DNA of 64,000 nt from Nocardiopsis ganjiahuensis DSM 45031 (lineage in GTDB: Bacteria > Actinomycetota > Actinomycetes > Streptosporangiales > Streptosporangiaceae): positions 124,001 through 188,000 of the forward strand of contig NZ_ANBA01000006.1 of assembly GCF_000341085.1 (NCBI RefSeq), read 5' to 3'. The notes under the pieces were generated by a model. It had not been told where the DNA came from. It was given only the letters and a program-made list of their open reading frames with translations, and searched no databases. This document shows positions 53,105 through 61,494 of this stretch, one piece after another (position 1 is the first letter of the stretch; each line of letters begins with the position of its first letter). The translations under genes were made by a program, and so were the position numbers.

Positions 53105-54289
53105 TCAATCCTCGATCTGGTCGTCCATGGCGGTCGTGCGCTTGCGGGCGAGGAAGGTCGCCGCCGTGCCGCCGCCGACCGCCACCACGGCGGCGGTGAT
53201 CAGTGCCACGATGGAACTGCCCGTGGTGGCCAGCCGCGTGTTCGGGGCCGCGACCTCCTGCTGCCCCTCCCCGCGCTCGTCCTTGCCCGGCTCGGTGGCC
53301 GAGACATGGGTGGAGCCGATCGCCCAGGAGTCGGCGAAGTTCACCGCGAACCCGTTCTCCACTCCGGGGTCACCGACCTGGACCCACACGGTGAGCGAGG
53401 AGCGGATCCCCTCCCCCTCCCAGTCATCGTCCTCGTCCTCGAAGGCGTACTCGTTGACCAGGAAACGGACGCTGACGGGCACCTCGGCCAGGGCCTCGCC
53501 GTCCTGGTCGAGGACCTCCAGCGTCTCCTCGACCAGGCGCTCACCGCCGAACCCCACCAAGGGCTCACCGAAGGCGGTGAGTTCGCCGTACTCGAAGGTC
53601 GCCTCGGTCGAGCCGTCATAGGCCGCGGCGGCGCTGGTCCGCACATCCGAGAGGGTGAACTCGACCGCGTTGCCGTCACCGGAGACGGTCTCGGAGTCGT
53701 CCTCCCCGAGCATGATCACGTCCTCCTCGCTGGGCGAGGCGCTGGGGCCCCCGGAGGGCTCCTCGAAGGGTGTTTCCGGGGCGGGTTCCTCCTCCGCCCA
53801 CTGGGACTCCCTGTCCCTGAGGTCTTCCCTGTCCGCGTCGTCCTCCGCACCGCTGCGCCCGGTGTCCTCCTCCGGTTCCTCCGAGGGAGGGTCCTCAGGC
53901 TTCTCGGTGGTCTCGTCCACCGGGTCGATCATGCCGAGGTCGATCAGGTCGTCGACGCCGAGCCGGACGGTCGCCCGCTCGACCACCGCCTCGGACAGCG
54001 CTCCCCTGTCGTTGACCAGGGTGCGGCTCTCCCCCCGGATCTGCGTGTACTCGGCCAGCGGTCCGAGAACCGGTTCCGCACGGGTCTCGTCCTCGGTCTC
54101 CCCGCCGTAACTGATCGCGGTGGAGTAGCCCGTGACGAGGTCGCCGTCGCCGACCCAGGCCTGGGCGTTGGCCCAGACCAGCTGGGTGGCCGCGGCGGGG
54201 AGAGCGGACGCGACGCCGAACGCGCCGAGCGCGGCGAAGAGGCTTCCAGCTGCCAGGAGGCGGCGTGCGGACAGTTTGGCGGGAGTCAC
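53105..54289 (-). CDS. LAxTG cell-wall-anchored surface protein 1
   Basis: 394 residues. A signal peptide (LLAAGSLFAALGAFGVASALPAAA), a beta-rich domain, an acidic Pro/Glu/Asp linker, a second beta-rich domain, and the sorting signal LATTG near residue 353. A membrane helix and the positive ARKR tail follow. LAxTG is the motif of class E sortases in actinobacteria, so the mature protein is likely linked to peptidoglycan. GTG 54289 follows GGAG by 7 nt. Shares its leader pattern (SARRLLAAG) with the second LAxTG protein. Ligand or role unknown. Confidence 0.83.
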   Translation of the reverse strand: MTPAKLSARRLLAAGSLFAALGAFGVASALPAAATQLVWANAQAWVGDGDLVTGYSTAISYGGETEDETRAEPVLGPLAEYTQIRGESRTLVNDRGALSEAVVERATVRLGVDDLIDLGMIDPVDETTEKPEDPPSEEPEEDTGRSGAEDDADREDLRDRESQWAEEEPAPETPFEEPSGGPSASPSEEDVIMLGEDDSETVSGDGNAVEFTLSDVRTSAAAAYDGSTEATFEYGELTAFGEPLVGFGGERLVEETLEVLDQDGEALAEVPVSVRFLVNEYAFEDEDDDWEGEGIRSSLTVWVQVGDPGVENGFAVNFADSWAIGSTHVSATEPGKDERGEGQQEVAAPNTRLATTGSSIVALITAAVVAVGGGTAATFLARKRTTAMDDQIED

Positions 54290-55069
54290 CACAACACTCC
54301 TGTTGTATCTGGGGGATGCCCGGCTCCGGGACCGGGCCCGTCCCGACGCTGGAGCGGCGGCCCGGGATTTTCTGGCCGACCTGGCTGGCCGGACGCGGTC
54401 TTCCGAGGTGGGCGGGGTGATTTCCCGTCCGCCCGGTCGAGGTACTGCCTGCGCGTGGGGTGCCGTGTACAGGGCGTTCCACACGGTGAGCCTAGTCGCT
54501 TGATCACAAAACGGAAACCGTTCCGCCCAGGACGGAACGTCGTCCCGGAAGCACCGGTGGCCGCTCCGAACTGGGACAACGAACGGGGCCCGGAGGAGAT
54601 CCCCCGAGGGCCCGTGATCGACCGGTCGGATACCGGCCGGTCGCCGTCTGTCGGCTGCCGACCAGCCCTCGACAGTCCCGGCGCTCTCCGTCCCGGGGGC
54701 TCTTTTCGTCGCCGCCGTCGCCCTCAGTGGGCCCGGAGATGTCGCCCCGGACGGTCGGTGCGTAGGCGTTGTTCACCGGAGTGCTCATCACGAAAAGATC
54801 ATGATGAAATCATTCATCACCCTCGGCAACCGTCCACAGCGGCGATCGCGCTTGCCTTCGGCAGGGCCGCTCCCCATCGACCAGAGGCACCTCTCGGAGA
54901 AACACGAGAACCCCCAGAAGGATCGTCGACCATTCAATACACCATCGTGCGCATTCCTTTGTGGATATCCCGGAATTTCTTCTGGCCGTTTGCGGACAAA
55001 TGATCTGCGCCACTCGCCCGGCTCTGCGGAGGTACGTCGGGGTCGGGAGTAGCGGCTAGGTTGTGGGGC
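54290..55069. promoter_or_regulatory. 780-nt divergent region between LAxTG gene 1 and the amidase
   Basis: No gene supported. It contains a stem CGTTCCG/CGGAACG (54529-54549) and an AT-rich patch with the perfect dyad GATGAA-ATCA-TTCATC (54803-54818), which is a likely regulator site. TAGGTT at 55057-55062 is a -10-like box for the amidase. Confidence 0.5.
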
Positions 55070-55960
55070 ATGCCCGTCTGCGCACCGTCAGGGCTCCGGA
55101 GCCGCGCCACCCGCGCCCTGTCCCTGATCTCACTCGCCGTCCTCTGGACCGCGGCCTGCTCGTCACCGGCCGGCGGTACACCCGGCACCGATCCCACCGC
55201 AGCGCTTCCGCTGCCCGGCCCCGAGGACGGGAGGAGCGGTTCCGAGGAGGGTGGCGACACCTCCGTCGACGACGAGGCCGTCCCTCCGGGCGACGGACCG
55301 CTCGGCGGCCGGGTCGTGGTCATCGACCCCGGTCACAACGGTGGCAACGCGGACGCCGCGAGCGAGATCAACTCCCTGGTACCCGCCGGAAACGGCGAGA
55401 AGGCCTGCGACACCGTCGGCACCGAGAGCGCGGGCGGCTACTCCGAACACGAGTTCAACTGGGACCTGTCCCTACTCGTCCAGGAACGGCTGGAGGCCGA
55501 CGGCGCCACGGTGATCCTCACCCGCGAGGACAACGAGGGCGTCGGTCCCTGCATCGACGAGCGCGCGGAGATCGGCAACAGGAACGACGCGGACGCCGCC
55601 CTGTCCATCCACGCCGACGGCGGACCGGAGTCGGGGCGGGGCTTCCACGTCATCGCACCCGGGGAGCTGGCCGGGCTCACCGAGGACATCGTCGAACCCT
55701 CCGCCCTCCTGGCCGAGGACATCCGCCGCGAGTACCGCGAGGGCACCGACGTCCCCTACGCCGACTACCTCGCCGAGGACGGCCTGGACGAGCGCACCGA
55801 CCTGGGCGGACTGAACCTGTCCGAGGTGCCCAAGGTGTTCCTGGAGGCCGGGAACATGCGCAACGCCGAGGACGCCGAGCTCCTGGAGGACCCCCGGTGG
55901 CGCGCGGACGCCGCGGACGCCATCGCCCGCGGACTGGCCGTCTACCTCATGCGCGACTAG
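55070..55960 (+). CDS. Lipoprotein N-acetylmuramoyl-L-alanine amidase (Amidase_3)
   Basis: 296 residues. Signal with lipobox WTAAC (acylated Cys about residue 30), an acidic linker, then the zinc amidase: VIDPGHNGG (first His), SEHEFNWDLS (Glu), LSIHADGG (second His) and FLEAGNMRN (catalytic Glu). It cleaves the amide between MurNAc and the stem peptide outside the membrane. ATG 55070 lies 7 nt after TAGGTT and has no ribosome-binding site. It is flanked by the two wall-anchored proteins, suggesting a wall-remodelling locus. Confidence 0.9.
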   Translation: MPVCAPSGLRSRATRALSLISLAVLWTAACSSPAGGTPGTDPTAALPLPGPEDGRSGSEEGGDTSVDDEAVPPGDGPLGGRVVVIDPGHNGGNADAASEINSLVPAGNGEKACDTVGTESAGGYSEHEFNWDLSLLVQERLEADGATVILTREDNEGVGPCIDERAEIGNRNDADAALSIHADGGPESGRGFHVIAPGELAGLTEDIVEPSALLAEDIRREYREGTDVPYADYLAEDGLDERTDLGGLNLSEVPKVFLEAGNMRNAEDAELLEDPRWRADAADAIARGLAVYLMRD

Positions 55961-55977
55961 GCCCACACGACGTGAAA

Positions 55978-56011
55978 GCGGGCCCCGGGGAACTCTCTCC
56001 CCGGGGCCCGC
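55978..56011. terminator. Bidirectional terminator
   Basis: GCGGGCCCCGGGG (55978-55990) and CCCCGGGGCCCGC (55999-56011) form an exact 13-bp stem with an 8-nt loop between convergent genes. Confidence 0.85.
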
Positions 56012-56060
56012 TCCTGTGCACGGTGCTCAGCGCCTCACGGCGCCGCGTGCGGCCGAGAGA

Positions 56061-57341
56061 CTAGCTCTCTTCGGTCTCGGCGGTCTCCTCGCCGTTCTTC
56101 TTCTTGCGACGCGCCAGGTAGGCGGCGGCGCCACCACCGGCGGCGATCGCGGCACCGGCGGCGATCAGGCCGCCCAGGGGCGAACCGGTCTGGGCGAGCG
56201 GCTCGGCGTCCTTGGCCTCCGTCTTCGGGAGCGTGTCCTCGTCACGCTCCTTCTGCGGCGGGTTCTTGCCGTCACCGTCACCGTCGCCGTCGCCACCGCC
56301 GTTGTCACCGCCGCCGTCGACCGCACCGGTGGTGATGCCAGCGGCGCTCTCGGCGAGGGAGTAGCCGGCGACGAACTCGTCGTCAACCAGGAAGTTCATG
56401 TACAGGTTGGTGTAGGCGTCGTTCCAGAGGAAGCCAGCGTCCTCGGTCTGCACGACACCCTGGTCCACGGAGGGCTGGATGTCCAGCACCAGCTCCTCAC
56501 CGTCCTCGCCCGAGAGGACGCTGGGCGCCGACGTGAAGGTGCCCTCGTCGGCGTGGTGGCTGACCTCGCCGTCCCAGCTCTGGGTGGTGGTGACGGTGAT
56601 CCCGGTGATGGTGCCCTCGAGGATGACGGTGTCACTGCCGTCGACCAGCTCGGAGTTCTCGTCGTCGAGCTCGATGAACTCGGCCGAGGCGGTGTCGCTG
56701 ACCTCGTCCTCGTCGCTGTCGGCGGGCGGCGAGGAGGGGCCGTCGGTCGAGCCCTCCTCAACGCTTTCGGAGGGGGTCCCCTCCGGCTCGGTGGGCGCCG
56801 CGGACGGGTCCTCGGATCCGCCGTCGCCCGGGGCGTCGGTCCCGTCGTCGTCACCGTCGGAGCCGCCCGGGGCCTCGTCGTCCTCGTTGCCGCCGTCGCC
56901 CTCGCCGGCGCCGCCGTCCTCGTCGAGGCCGTCGTCACCCTCGCCCTCGTCGCCGTCCTCGTCGTCCTCGTCGTCCTCGTCCTCGTCCTCGTCGTCCTCA
57001 GAGGGGTCGAGGATGTCCTCGATGTTCTCGGCGGTGACGGAGACCTTGGCGGAGTCGATGACAGTGGTGGCGGTGGCACCGTCGGCGTTCACCGTGGCGG
57101 TGGTGGTGCCCTCGACGACCAGCCAGTCACCGATGCTGCTGGAGAACGGGGTGGAGACCGTCTGGTCCTGGGTGATGTAGGTCTCCGAGACGCCCTCTCC
57201 GCCGACGGCGGAGGCGTAGGCCCAGCCGTAGGTGTCGGCGTGGGCGGGGGAGGCCGCACCGAGGGTGAGAGCCCCCAGCGCGGCGAAGGCGGCACCGCCC
57301 TGCAGCACGCGTCGAGCCGAGATTCGGGAAGCGTTCTTCAA
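56061..57341 (-). CDS. LAxTG cell-wall-anchored surface protein 2
   Basis: 426 residues. A signal peptide (ISARRVLQGGAAFAALGALTLGAASPAHA), a beta-rich domain (GWAYASAVGGEGVSETYIT), a central acidic Asp/Glu/Gly linker with a run of DEDEDEDDEDDED type, a second beta domain, then LAQTG near residue 382, a membrane helix and the basic ARRKKKN tail: a sortase E substrate. The start is TTG 57341, with GAGGATTGATC upstream. Same architecture as LAxTG protein 1, but the sequences are diverged. Role unknown. Confidence 0.83.
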   Translation of the reverse strand: MKNASRISARRVLQGGAAFAALGALTLGAASPAHADTYGWAYASAVGGEGVSETYITQDQTVSTPFSSSIGDWLVVEGTTTATVNADGATATTVIDSAKVSVTAENIEDILDPSEDDEDEDEDDEDDEDGDEGEGDDGLDEDGGAGEGDGGNEDDEAPGGSDGDDDGTDAPGDGGSEDPSAAPTEPEGTPSESVEEGSTDGPSSPPADSDEDEVSDTASAEFIELDDENSELVDGSDTVILEGTITGITVTTTQSWDGEVSHHADEGTFTSAPSVLSGEDGEELVLDIQPSVDQGVVQTEDAGFLWNDAYTNLYMNFLVDDEFVAGYSLAESAAGITTGAVDGGGDNGGGDGDGDGDGKNPPQKERDEDTLPKTEAKDAEPLAQTGSPLGGLIAAGAAIAAGGGAAAYLARRKKKNGEETAETEES

Positions 57342-57847
57342 GATCAATCCTCGTTTGGATCGTCCGGGCCCACGTGTGTCTGGGCCAGGCCTGGTCGCGG
57401 CTTCCACCGCCGGAACGCGAGGGCGGGAAGTCTCGGATCGGGGAATCGCGCACCAGGGTCGGATGGGGGAGGGTCAAGGCACACAGAAGCCGATGACCTG
57501 CGAAAACAGAGAGCGTGCACGGTTTCGGCCCGCAGAAGGCCAGGGCCGGAAGAACCGGCCGAGTTGCTTTCCATTCTCCGAGAGAAGAATACATACCGAC
57601 AAAGGTCGAAAGGTCGGTCTCTGGATATCAAAAAGATTACGATGGCTTTTTGAGTGCACTGGGTAACGGTGCCCAACAATTCCAGTAATTCTTTTGGATT
57701 CCGGTAAACCTTCGCCCGGCCAGTGCGTCATATAAGGAACTTCCCCAGCCGGAGGCGCATCCGGCCCGGGACCGGGGCACGTCCGCACCCGGCCAGAACT
57801 ACCGGTCGGTATGGCGTACGCCACTCACCGTCGGCATAATGCGACCC
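57342..57847. promoter_or_regulatory. Divergent AT-rich promoter region
   Basis: About 500 nt with an unusually AT-rich core (57560-57720) upstream of LAxTG protein 2. No gene supported. Contains TGGG...CCCA symmetry near 57660-57675. Confidence 0.45.
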
Positions 57848-57979
57848 ATGAGTTCCCCCGCCTCTCCCCCCGCGTCCGAGTTCGACGCCGCGCCACTCGG
57901 CCGCGGCGGCCGCCGGGCCGTCGCCCGACCGGGCGCCACCGCCTCCCGGTCGGCCGCCGAGTCACACGCGGACTCGTGA
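57848..57979 (+). CDS. Possible 43-residue small protein
   Basis: ATG 57848 to TGA 57979. The peptide begins MSSPASPPASEFDAAPLG and is rich in Ala, Arg and Ser with no known family. Its ATG lies 7 nt after CATAAT, the leaderless pattern seen repeatedly in this window. It precedes the DivIVA-like gene by 40 nt. Coding status is uncertain. Confidence 0.35.
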   Translation: MSSPASPPASEFDAAPLGRGGRRAVARPGATASRSAAESHADS

Positions 57980-58019
57980 CAGCGCCCCTACGAACCTCGT
58001 GAACTGCACAATGGGGACC

Positions 58020-58733
58020 ATGCCTCTGACACCGGCGGACATCCGCAACAAGAAGTTCCACACGGTGCGACTGCGCCCGGGCTACAACGAGGAGGACGTC
58101 GACGCGCTCCTCGACCGGATCGAGACGACCCTGGTCGCGCTGGAGGGCGGCCCGCGCAAGGGACCGCTGCTCACGGCGGACGAGATCCGCAACGCCCGCT
58201 TCCGCACCACCCGGATGAGCCCCGGGTACCGCGAGGACGAGGTGGACGACTTCCTCGACCTCGTCATCGCCGACCTCGCCGGACGCGGCCTGGGCCAGCC
58301 CGCCCCGCCGCCCCTGCCTCCGCACCCGGGCCGAGCCGACCCCCGGAGCACCGGTCCCGGCCGGCCCCAGGAGGGACAGGTGTACGCGGGCCCGGGCAGG
58401 CCGGTCCAGCCGCCCACGGACCCGACCGCGCCCAGGCCCGGCCCCCCGCCCGGACCGCGGATGGCCCCCAAGGACATCCGGGAGAAGCGCTTCGCCACCA
58501 CGCGGCTGACCACGGGCTACAACGAGCAGGAGGTCGACGAGTTCCTGGACCGCGCCGAGTACACGCTGGAGGTCCTCCAGCAGGGCCGGCCGGAGCGGGC
58601 CACCCTCACTTCGGCCGAAGTGGAACGGGTCCAGTTCGCCACCACACGGGCCCGCCCGGGGTACGACCCGGCCCAGGTCGACCACTTCCTCGACCAGCTC
58701 TCCGAGGAGTTGCGCCACTACGAGCGCTCCTGA
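58020..58733 (+). CDS. Protein with four DivIVA-like repeats
   Basis: 237 residues. Four copies of a ~33-residue repeat, consensus LT-DIR-x-x-F-x-T-[TV]-R-x-x-PGY-x-E-x-EVD-x-FLD, lie at about residues 3-36, 51-84, 149-182 and 197-230. A proline-rich linker separates pairs 1-2 and 3-4. The repeat is the N-terminal DivIVA-domain signature found in actinobacterial cell-division and polar-growth proteins, but no long coiled coil follows. ATG 58020 lies 7 nt after CACAAT. Likely a scaffold or adaptor; function unproven. Confidence 0.85.
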   Translation: MPLTPADIRNKKFHTVRLRPGYNEEDVDALLDRIETTLVALEGGPRKGPLLTADEIRNARFRTTRMSPGYREDEVDDFLDLVIADLAGRGLGQPAPPPLPPHPGRADPRSTGPGRPQEGQVYAGPGRPVQPPTDPTAPRPGPPPGPRMAPKDIREKRFATTRLTTGYNEQEVDEFLDRAEYTLEVLQQGRPERATLTSAEVERVQFATTRARPGYDPAQVDHFLDQLSEELRHYERS

Positions 58734-58838
58734 CCCGGGACACGCCGCCTCCGCCGCCCCACACAAAGGAATGCGGAAAGTAATATTTAGGCACAGGGGG
58801 TAGTCATCCCTTGTCACGGGCGGTATGAGGGGAGCAGC
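58734..58838. promoter_or_regulatory. AT-rich promoter patch
   Basis: AAAGTAATATTTAG (58778-58791) stands out from the GC-rich context and lies about 48 nt upstream of the next start; GGGGAG precedes ATG 58839. Confidence 0.45.
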
Positions 58839-59771
58839 ATGCCACACGCGACTCCGCCTGGGGGGCACACCCCCACCTGCGCGGTCTACGGGGTTCCCGG
58901 CTGTACCACGACCCCCGGTCAGCGATCGGCGCACCCGCTCTCCTTGCACGGGCACGCGCGGGAACTGTGCTCGGAGGACACGGACGAGGAGGTCGTTCCG
59001 GCGACCGCCCACCCCTGGGAGAAGCCGCTGCTCGCGCTGTGCGCCACGGTCTCCCTGGCGTTTGCCCTGGTCCTTCTGAGACTGGTGTGGTCGGTGTCGG
59101 GATCAGCGCTGTGGACCGCGCTGTCACTGGTCTCGGTGCCGCTGGTGTGCTGGTCGGCACGCGGCCTGCGCTACGCCCGCGAGCGCGCGGAGTCGGTCCG
59201 GATCTCACCCACCCAGTTCCCCGAGGCCTACCGGATGGTGGTGTCGCTGTCGGCCGACATGGGGCTGGCCCGGACCCCGGAGGCGTACCTGCGGCCGGGT
59301 CCGGTCTCGGCGCGCGCCGACGCGGCCGCCCACGGACTCCGGCGCTACCTGGTGCTGCCCGACGCCCTGTTCGACGGCGACGGCCGCCTGCCCGACCCGG
59401 ACGCCCTCGCCTTCCTCATCGCGCACCAGGTCGGCCACGTCGCGGCCGGGCACACCGGTTACTGGCGCCGGGTGGCCACGGTCGGCGCCGACCTGGTCCC
59501 GGGGCTGGGCTCCGCGCTGTCCCGGGCCGCCGAGTACACGGCCGACAACCACGCCCACGCGCACCTGCCCGAGGGGACCCACGCGGTACGGCTGTTCGCC
59601 GGAGGCCCTCACCTGTACCCGCGGGTGAACATGGGCGAGATGGCCGCCCGGGCGCACACCGACCGGGGGTGCTCCCTGCTGCTCTACCACCTGCTCACAC
59701 GGCGTCCCAGCAACACCAGGAGGATGGCCGCGCTGCGCGACCGCAACCGCCGCGGCCGGGTCTTCATCTAG
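58839..59771 (+). CDS. M48-like membrane metallopeptidase homologue with HQxxH motif
   Basis: 310 residues with two membrane helices (about 65-83 and 90-106) followed by an M48-type domain. The zinc motif is H196-Q-V-G-H200 in LIAHQVGHVAAGH, where M48 peptidases have HExxH; the third ligand Glu232 in AAEYTAD is kept. The general-base Glu is therefore Gln (codon CAG at 59427-59429), so the protein is probably catalytically dead, or a sequence error or single mutation is involved. The N-terminus has extra cysteines. It may act as a binding scaffold. Confidence 0.8.
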   Translation: MPHATPPGGHTPTCAVYGVPGCTTTPGQRSAHPLSLHGHARELCSEDTDEEVVPATAHPWEKPLLALCATVSLAFALVLLRLVWSVSGSALWTALSLVSVPLVCWSARGLRYARERAESVRISPTQFPEAYRMVVSLSADMGLARTPEAYLRPGPVSARADAAAHGLRRYLVLPDALFDGDGRLPDPDALAFLIAHQVGHVAAGHTGYWRRVATVGADLVPGLGSALSRAAEYTADNHAHAHLPEGTHAVRLFAGGPHLYPRVNMGEMAARAHTDRGCSLLLYHLLTRRPSNTRRMAALRDRNRRGRVFI

Positions 59772-59813
59772 CCCGGTGTCCCCCGGGCACGACCCGCGCC
59801 ATTTCCGAAAGGC

Positions 59814-59844
59814 TTGACTTGTTCGAACGCATGTTCGATAGGAT
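59814..59844 (+). promoter_or_regulatory. LexA (SOS) box within a promoter
   Basis: TCGAACGCATGTTCGA (59823-59838) is a perfect actinobacterial SOS box. TTGACT (59814-59819) and TAGGAT (59839-59844) flank it as -35 and -10, 19 nt apart, so LexA bound here would block the promoter. Confidence 0.85.
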
Positions 59845-59850
59845 GCCAGT

Positions 59851-60111
59851 GTGAGTCTTCTGAACGAGCAGATCGACGTCCGTTCCACCGACCGTGGACA
59901 CCCCGCCCAGTTCACCTGGCGCGGCCACACCTTCCGGGTCCGCAGGATCATCGGTGACTGGCCCGCGCGCCCCGGGGCTCCTGGTGTACCCGCCACGCAG
60001 ATCAATCTGCTCCGCGTCTCGGCCGAGTCCGATTCGGGCCGACCCAGCATCATCGACATCTCGCGGGACACCGCCTCCGACCGCTGGACCATGCGGCGCC
60101 AGTGGAGCTGA
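59851..60111 (+). CDS. DUF6504 family protein, predicted SOS-induced
   Basis: 86 residues: VRSTDRGHPAQFTWRGHTFRV, RIIGDWPARP, then INLLRVSAESDSGR and IDISRDTASDRWTMRRQW. The DUF6504 family is often coded next to ImuB/DnaE2-type translesion genes in actinobacteria (recollection). Here it stands alone. GTG 59851 lies 6 nt after TAGGAT and is likely leaderless, directly under a LexA box. The function is unknown but a DNA-damage role is likely. Confidence 0.85.
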   Translation: MSLLNEQIDVRSTDRGHPAQFTWRGHTFRVRRIIGDWPARPGAPGVPATQINLLRVSAESDSGRPSIIDISRDTASDRWTMRRQWS

Positions 60112-60121
60112 ACCCACCGAG

Positions 60122-60151
60122 GCGCCCGCCGGGCGGGTTCCCGGCGGGCGC
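60122..60151. terminator. Bidirectional terminator
   Basis: GCGCCCGCCGGG (60122-60133) and CCCGGCGGGCGC (60140-60151) form a 12-bp stem with a 6-nt loop, followed by TCCCGTTTC, between convergent genes. Confidence 0.8.
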
Positions 60152-60182
60152 TCCCGTTTCCTGAACCCGGAGACCGGAGGGC

Positions 60183-61412
60183 TCAGGGCCAGAGCTCGGC
60201 GGTGTGCGACCGGACCAGTCCCAGAACCCGCTCCGCGAAGGCGCGCACCGGCATCGGGTCCAGGCGGCGGCCGTCCCGCAACCGCACGGCCACCTCGTCC
60301 TCCGCGGCCTCCTTCGCGCCGATCACCGCCTGGTAGGGAACCAGCCTGGCCGCTCGGATCCGGGCGCCCAGGCTGCCCCGTTCCGGGTCGGCGAGCTCGG
60401 CGCGCAGCCCGCTTTCCTCGCACCGCTCCACCAGCGCCGCCGCGTCGGGGACCTGTTCGGCCGAGACCGGCAGGACCGCGACCTGGACGGGCGCCAGCCA
60501 GGCGGGGAACGCCCCGCCGTGCACCTCGATCAGGTGGGCCACCGCCCGCTCCACGCTGCCGACCACGCTCCGGTGCACCATGACCGGCCGGTGCCTCGCC
60601 CCGTCGGCCCCGACATAGGTGAGGTCGAACCGTTCGGGCTGGTGGAAGTCGACCTGGACCGTGGAGAGGGTGAACTCCCGCCCCGCGGCGTCGGTGAACT
60701 GCACGTCGATCTTGGGCCCGTAGAACGCCGCCTCGTCCTCGGCCCGCTCGTAGGCCGCCCCGGAGCGGTCGAGGACCTCGGTGAGCAGTTCGGTGGCGCG
60801 CCGCCAGGACTCCGGGGCGTCGACGTACTTCCCGCCGGGGCCGGACAGGGAGAGCCGGTACCGGGTGGGGACGATCCCCATCGCCCGGTGCGCCCGCCGG
60901 ACCAGTTCCAGGGCGGCGCCCGCCTCGTCGACGACCTGGTCGAGGGCGCAGAAGACGTGGGCGTCGTTGAGCTGGATCGCCCGGACCCGGCCCAGCCCGC
61001 CCAGGACCCCGGACCGTTCGGAGCGGTACATGCCGCCCAGCTCGGCCATCCGCAGCGGGAGTTCGCGGTGGCTGTGCGAGCGGGAGCGAAAGATCACCGC
61101 GTGGTGCGGGCACAGGCTCGGGCGCAGCACGAACTGCTCGTCCCCGTCGCCCGGTTCCATCGGCGGGTACATGTCGTCCCGGTAGTGGGACCAGTGCCCG
61201 GAGATCTCGTACAGCTCCCGTTTGCCGAGCACCGGCGAGTACACGTGGCGGTAGCCCGCGCGGCGCTCGACGGCGCGGACGTACTCCTCGAGGGCGTGGC
61301 GCACGGTGGCGCCGTCGGGCAGCCAGTAGGGCAGTCCGGAGCCGATCAGCGGATCGGTGCCGAACAGCTCCAGTTCGCGGCCGAGCCTGCGGTGATCGTG
61401 CTTGGCGGTCAT
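60183..61412 (-). CDS. Threonyl-tRNA synthetase, catalytic and anticodon-binding domains only
   Basis: 409 residues, far shorter than bacterial ThrRS (E. coli 642). The TGS and N2 editing domains are missing; the protein begins with the class II core. Motif 2 is near MYRSERSG and motif 3 is GSVERAVAHLIE. The zinc ligands are kept: Cys in RPSLCPHH, His in NDAHVFC and His in PVMVHRS. The anticodon domain (VQVAVLPVSAEQ, VIGAKEA) follows. GAGGAGGAACGAG precedes ATG 61412. It may be a second ThrRS for inhibitor resistance or stress. Preceded by a threonine leader peptide and an attenuator. Confidence 0.9.
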   Translation of the reverse strand: MTAKHDHRRLGRELELFGTDPLIGSGLPYWLPDGATVRHALEEYVRAVERRAGYRHVYSPVLGKRELYEISGHWSHYRDDMYPPMEPGDGDEQFVLRPSLCPHHAVIFRSRSHSHRELPLRMAELGGMYRSERSGVLGGLGRVRAIQLNDAHVFCALDQVVDEAGAALELVRRAHRAMGIVPTRYRLSLSGPGGKYVDAPESWRRATELLTEVLDRSGAAYERAEDEAAFYGPKIDVQFTDAAGREFTLSTVQVDFHQPERFDLTYVGADGARHRPVMVHRSVVGSVERAVAHLIEVHGGAFPAWLAPVQVAVLPVSAEQVPDAAALVERCEESGLRAELADPERGSLGARIRAARLVPYQAVIGAKEAAEDEVAVRLRDGRRLDPMPVRAFAERVLGLVRSHTAELWP

Positions 61413-61451
61413 CTCGTTCCTCCTCGAGAAGGGCGAGTGACCGCAAGACGA

Positions 61452-61479
61452 AGGCCCCGGGGCACTCGCCCCGGGGCCT
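61452..61479 (-). terminator. Attenuator hairpin ahead of the ThrRS gene
   Basis: AGGCCCCGGGGC (61452-61463) and GCCCCGGGGCCT (61468-61479) form an exact 12-bp stem with a 4-nt loop. It lies between the leader peptide stop and the ThrRS ATG and is followed on the minus strand by TCGTCTTG. Confidence 0.8.
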
Positions 61480-61494
61480 GGTCGAAAACACGGT

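Noticed and set aside
54504..54791. 95-residue minus-strand frame
   Set aside because: No ribosome-binding site, no homology I can recognise, Arg/Pro/Gly-rich composition.
54290..55069. c-di-AMP (ydaO) riboswitch ahead of the amidase
   Set aside because: Such switches precede wall hydrolases in actinobacteria, but I see none of the conserved core, and the amidase ATG lies 7 nt after a -10 box, leaving no room for a leader.
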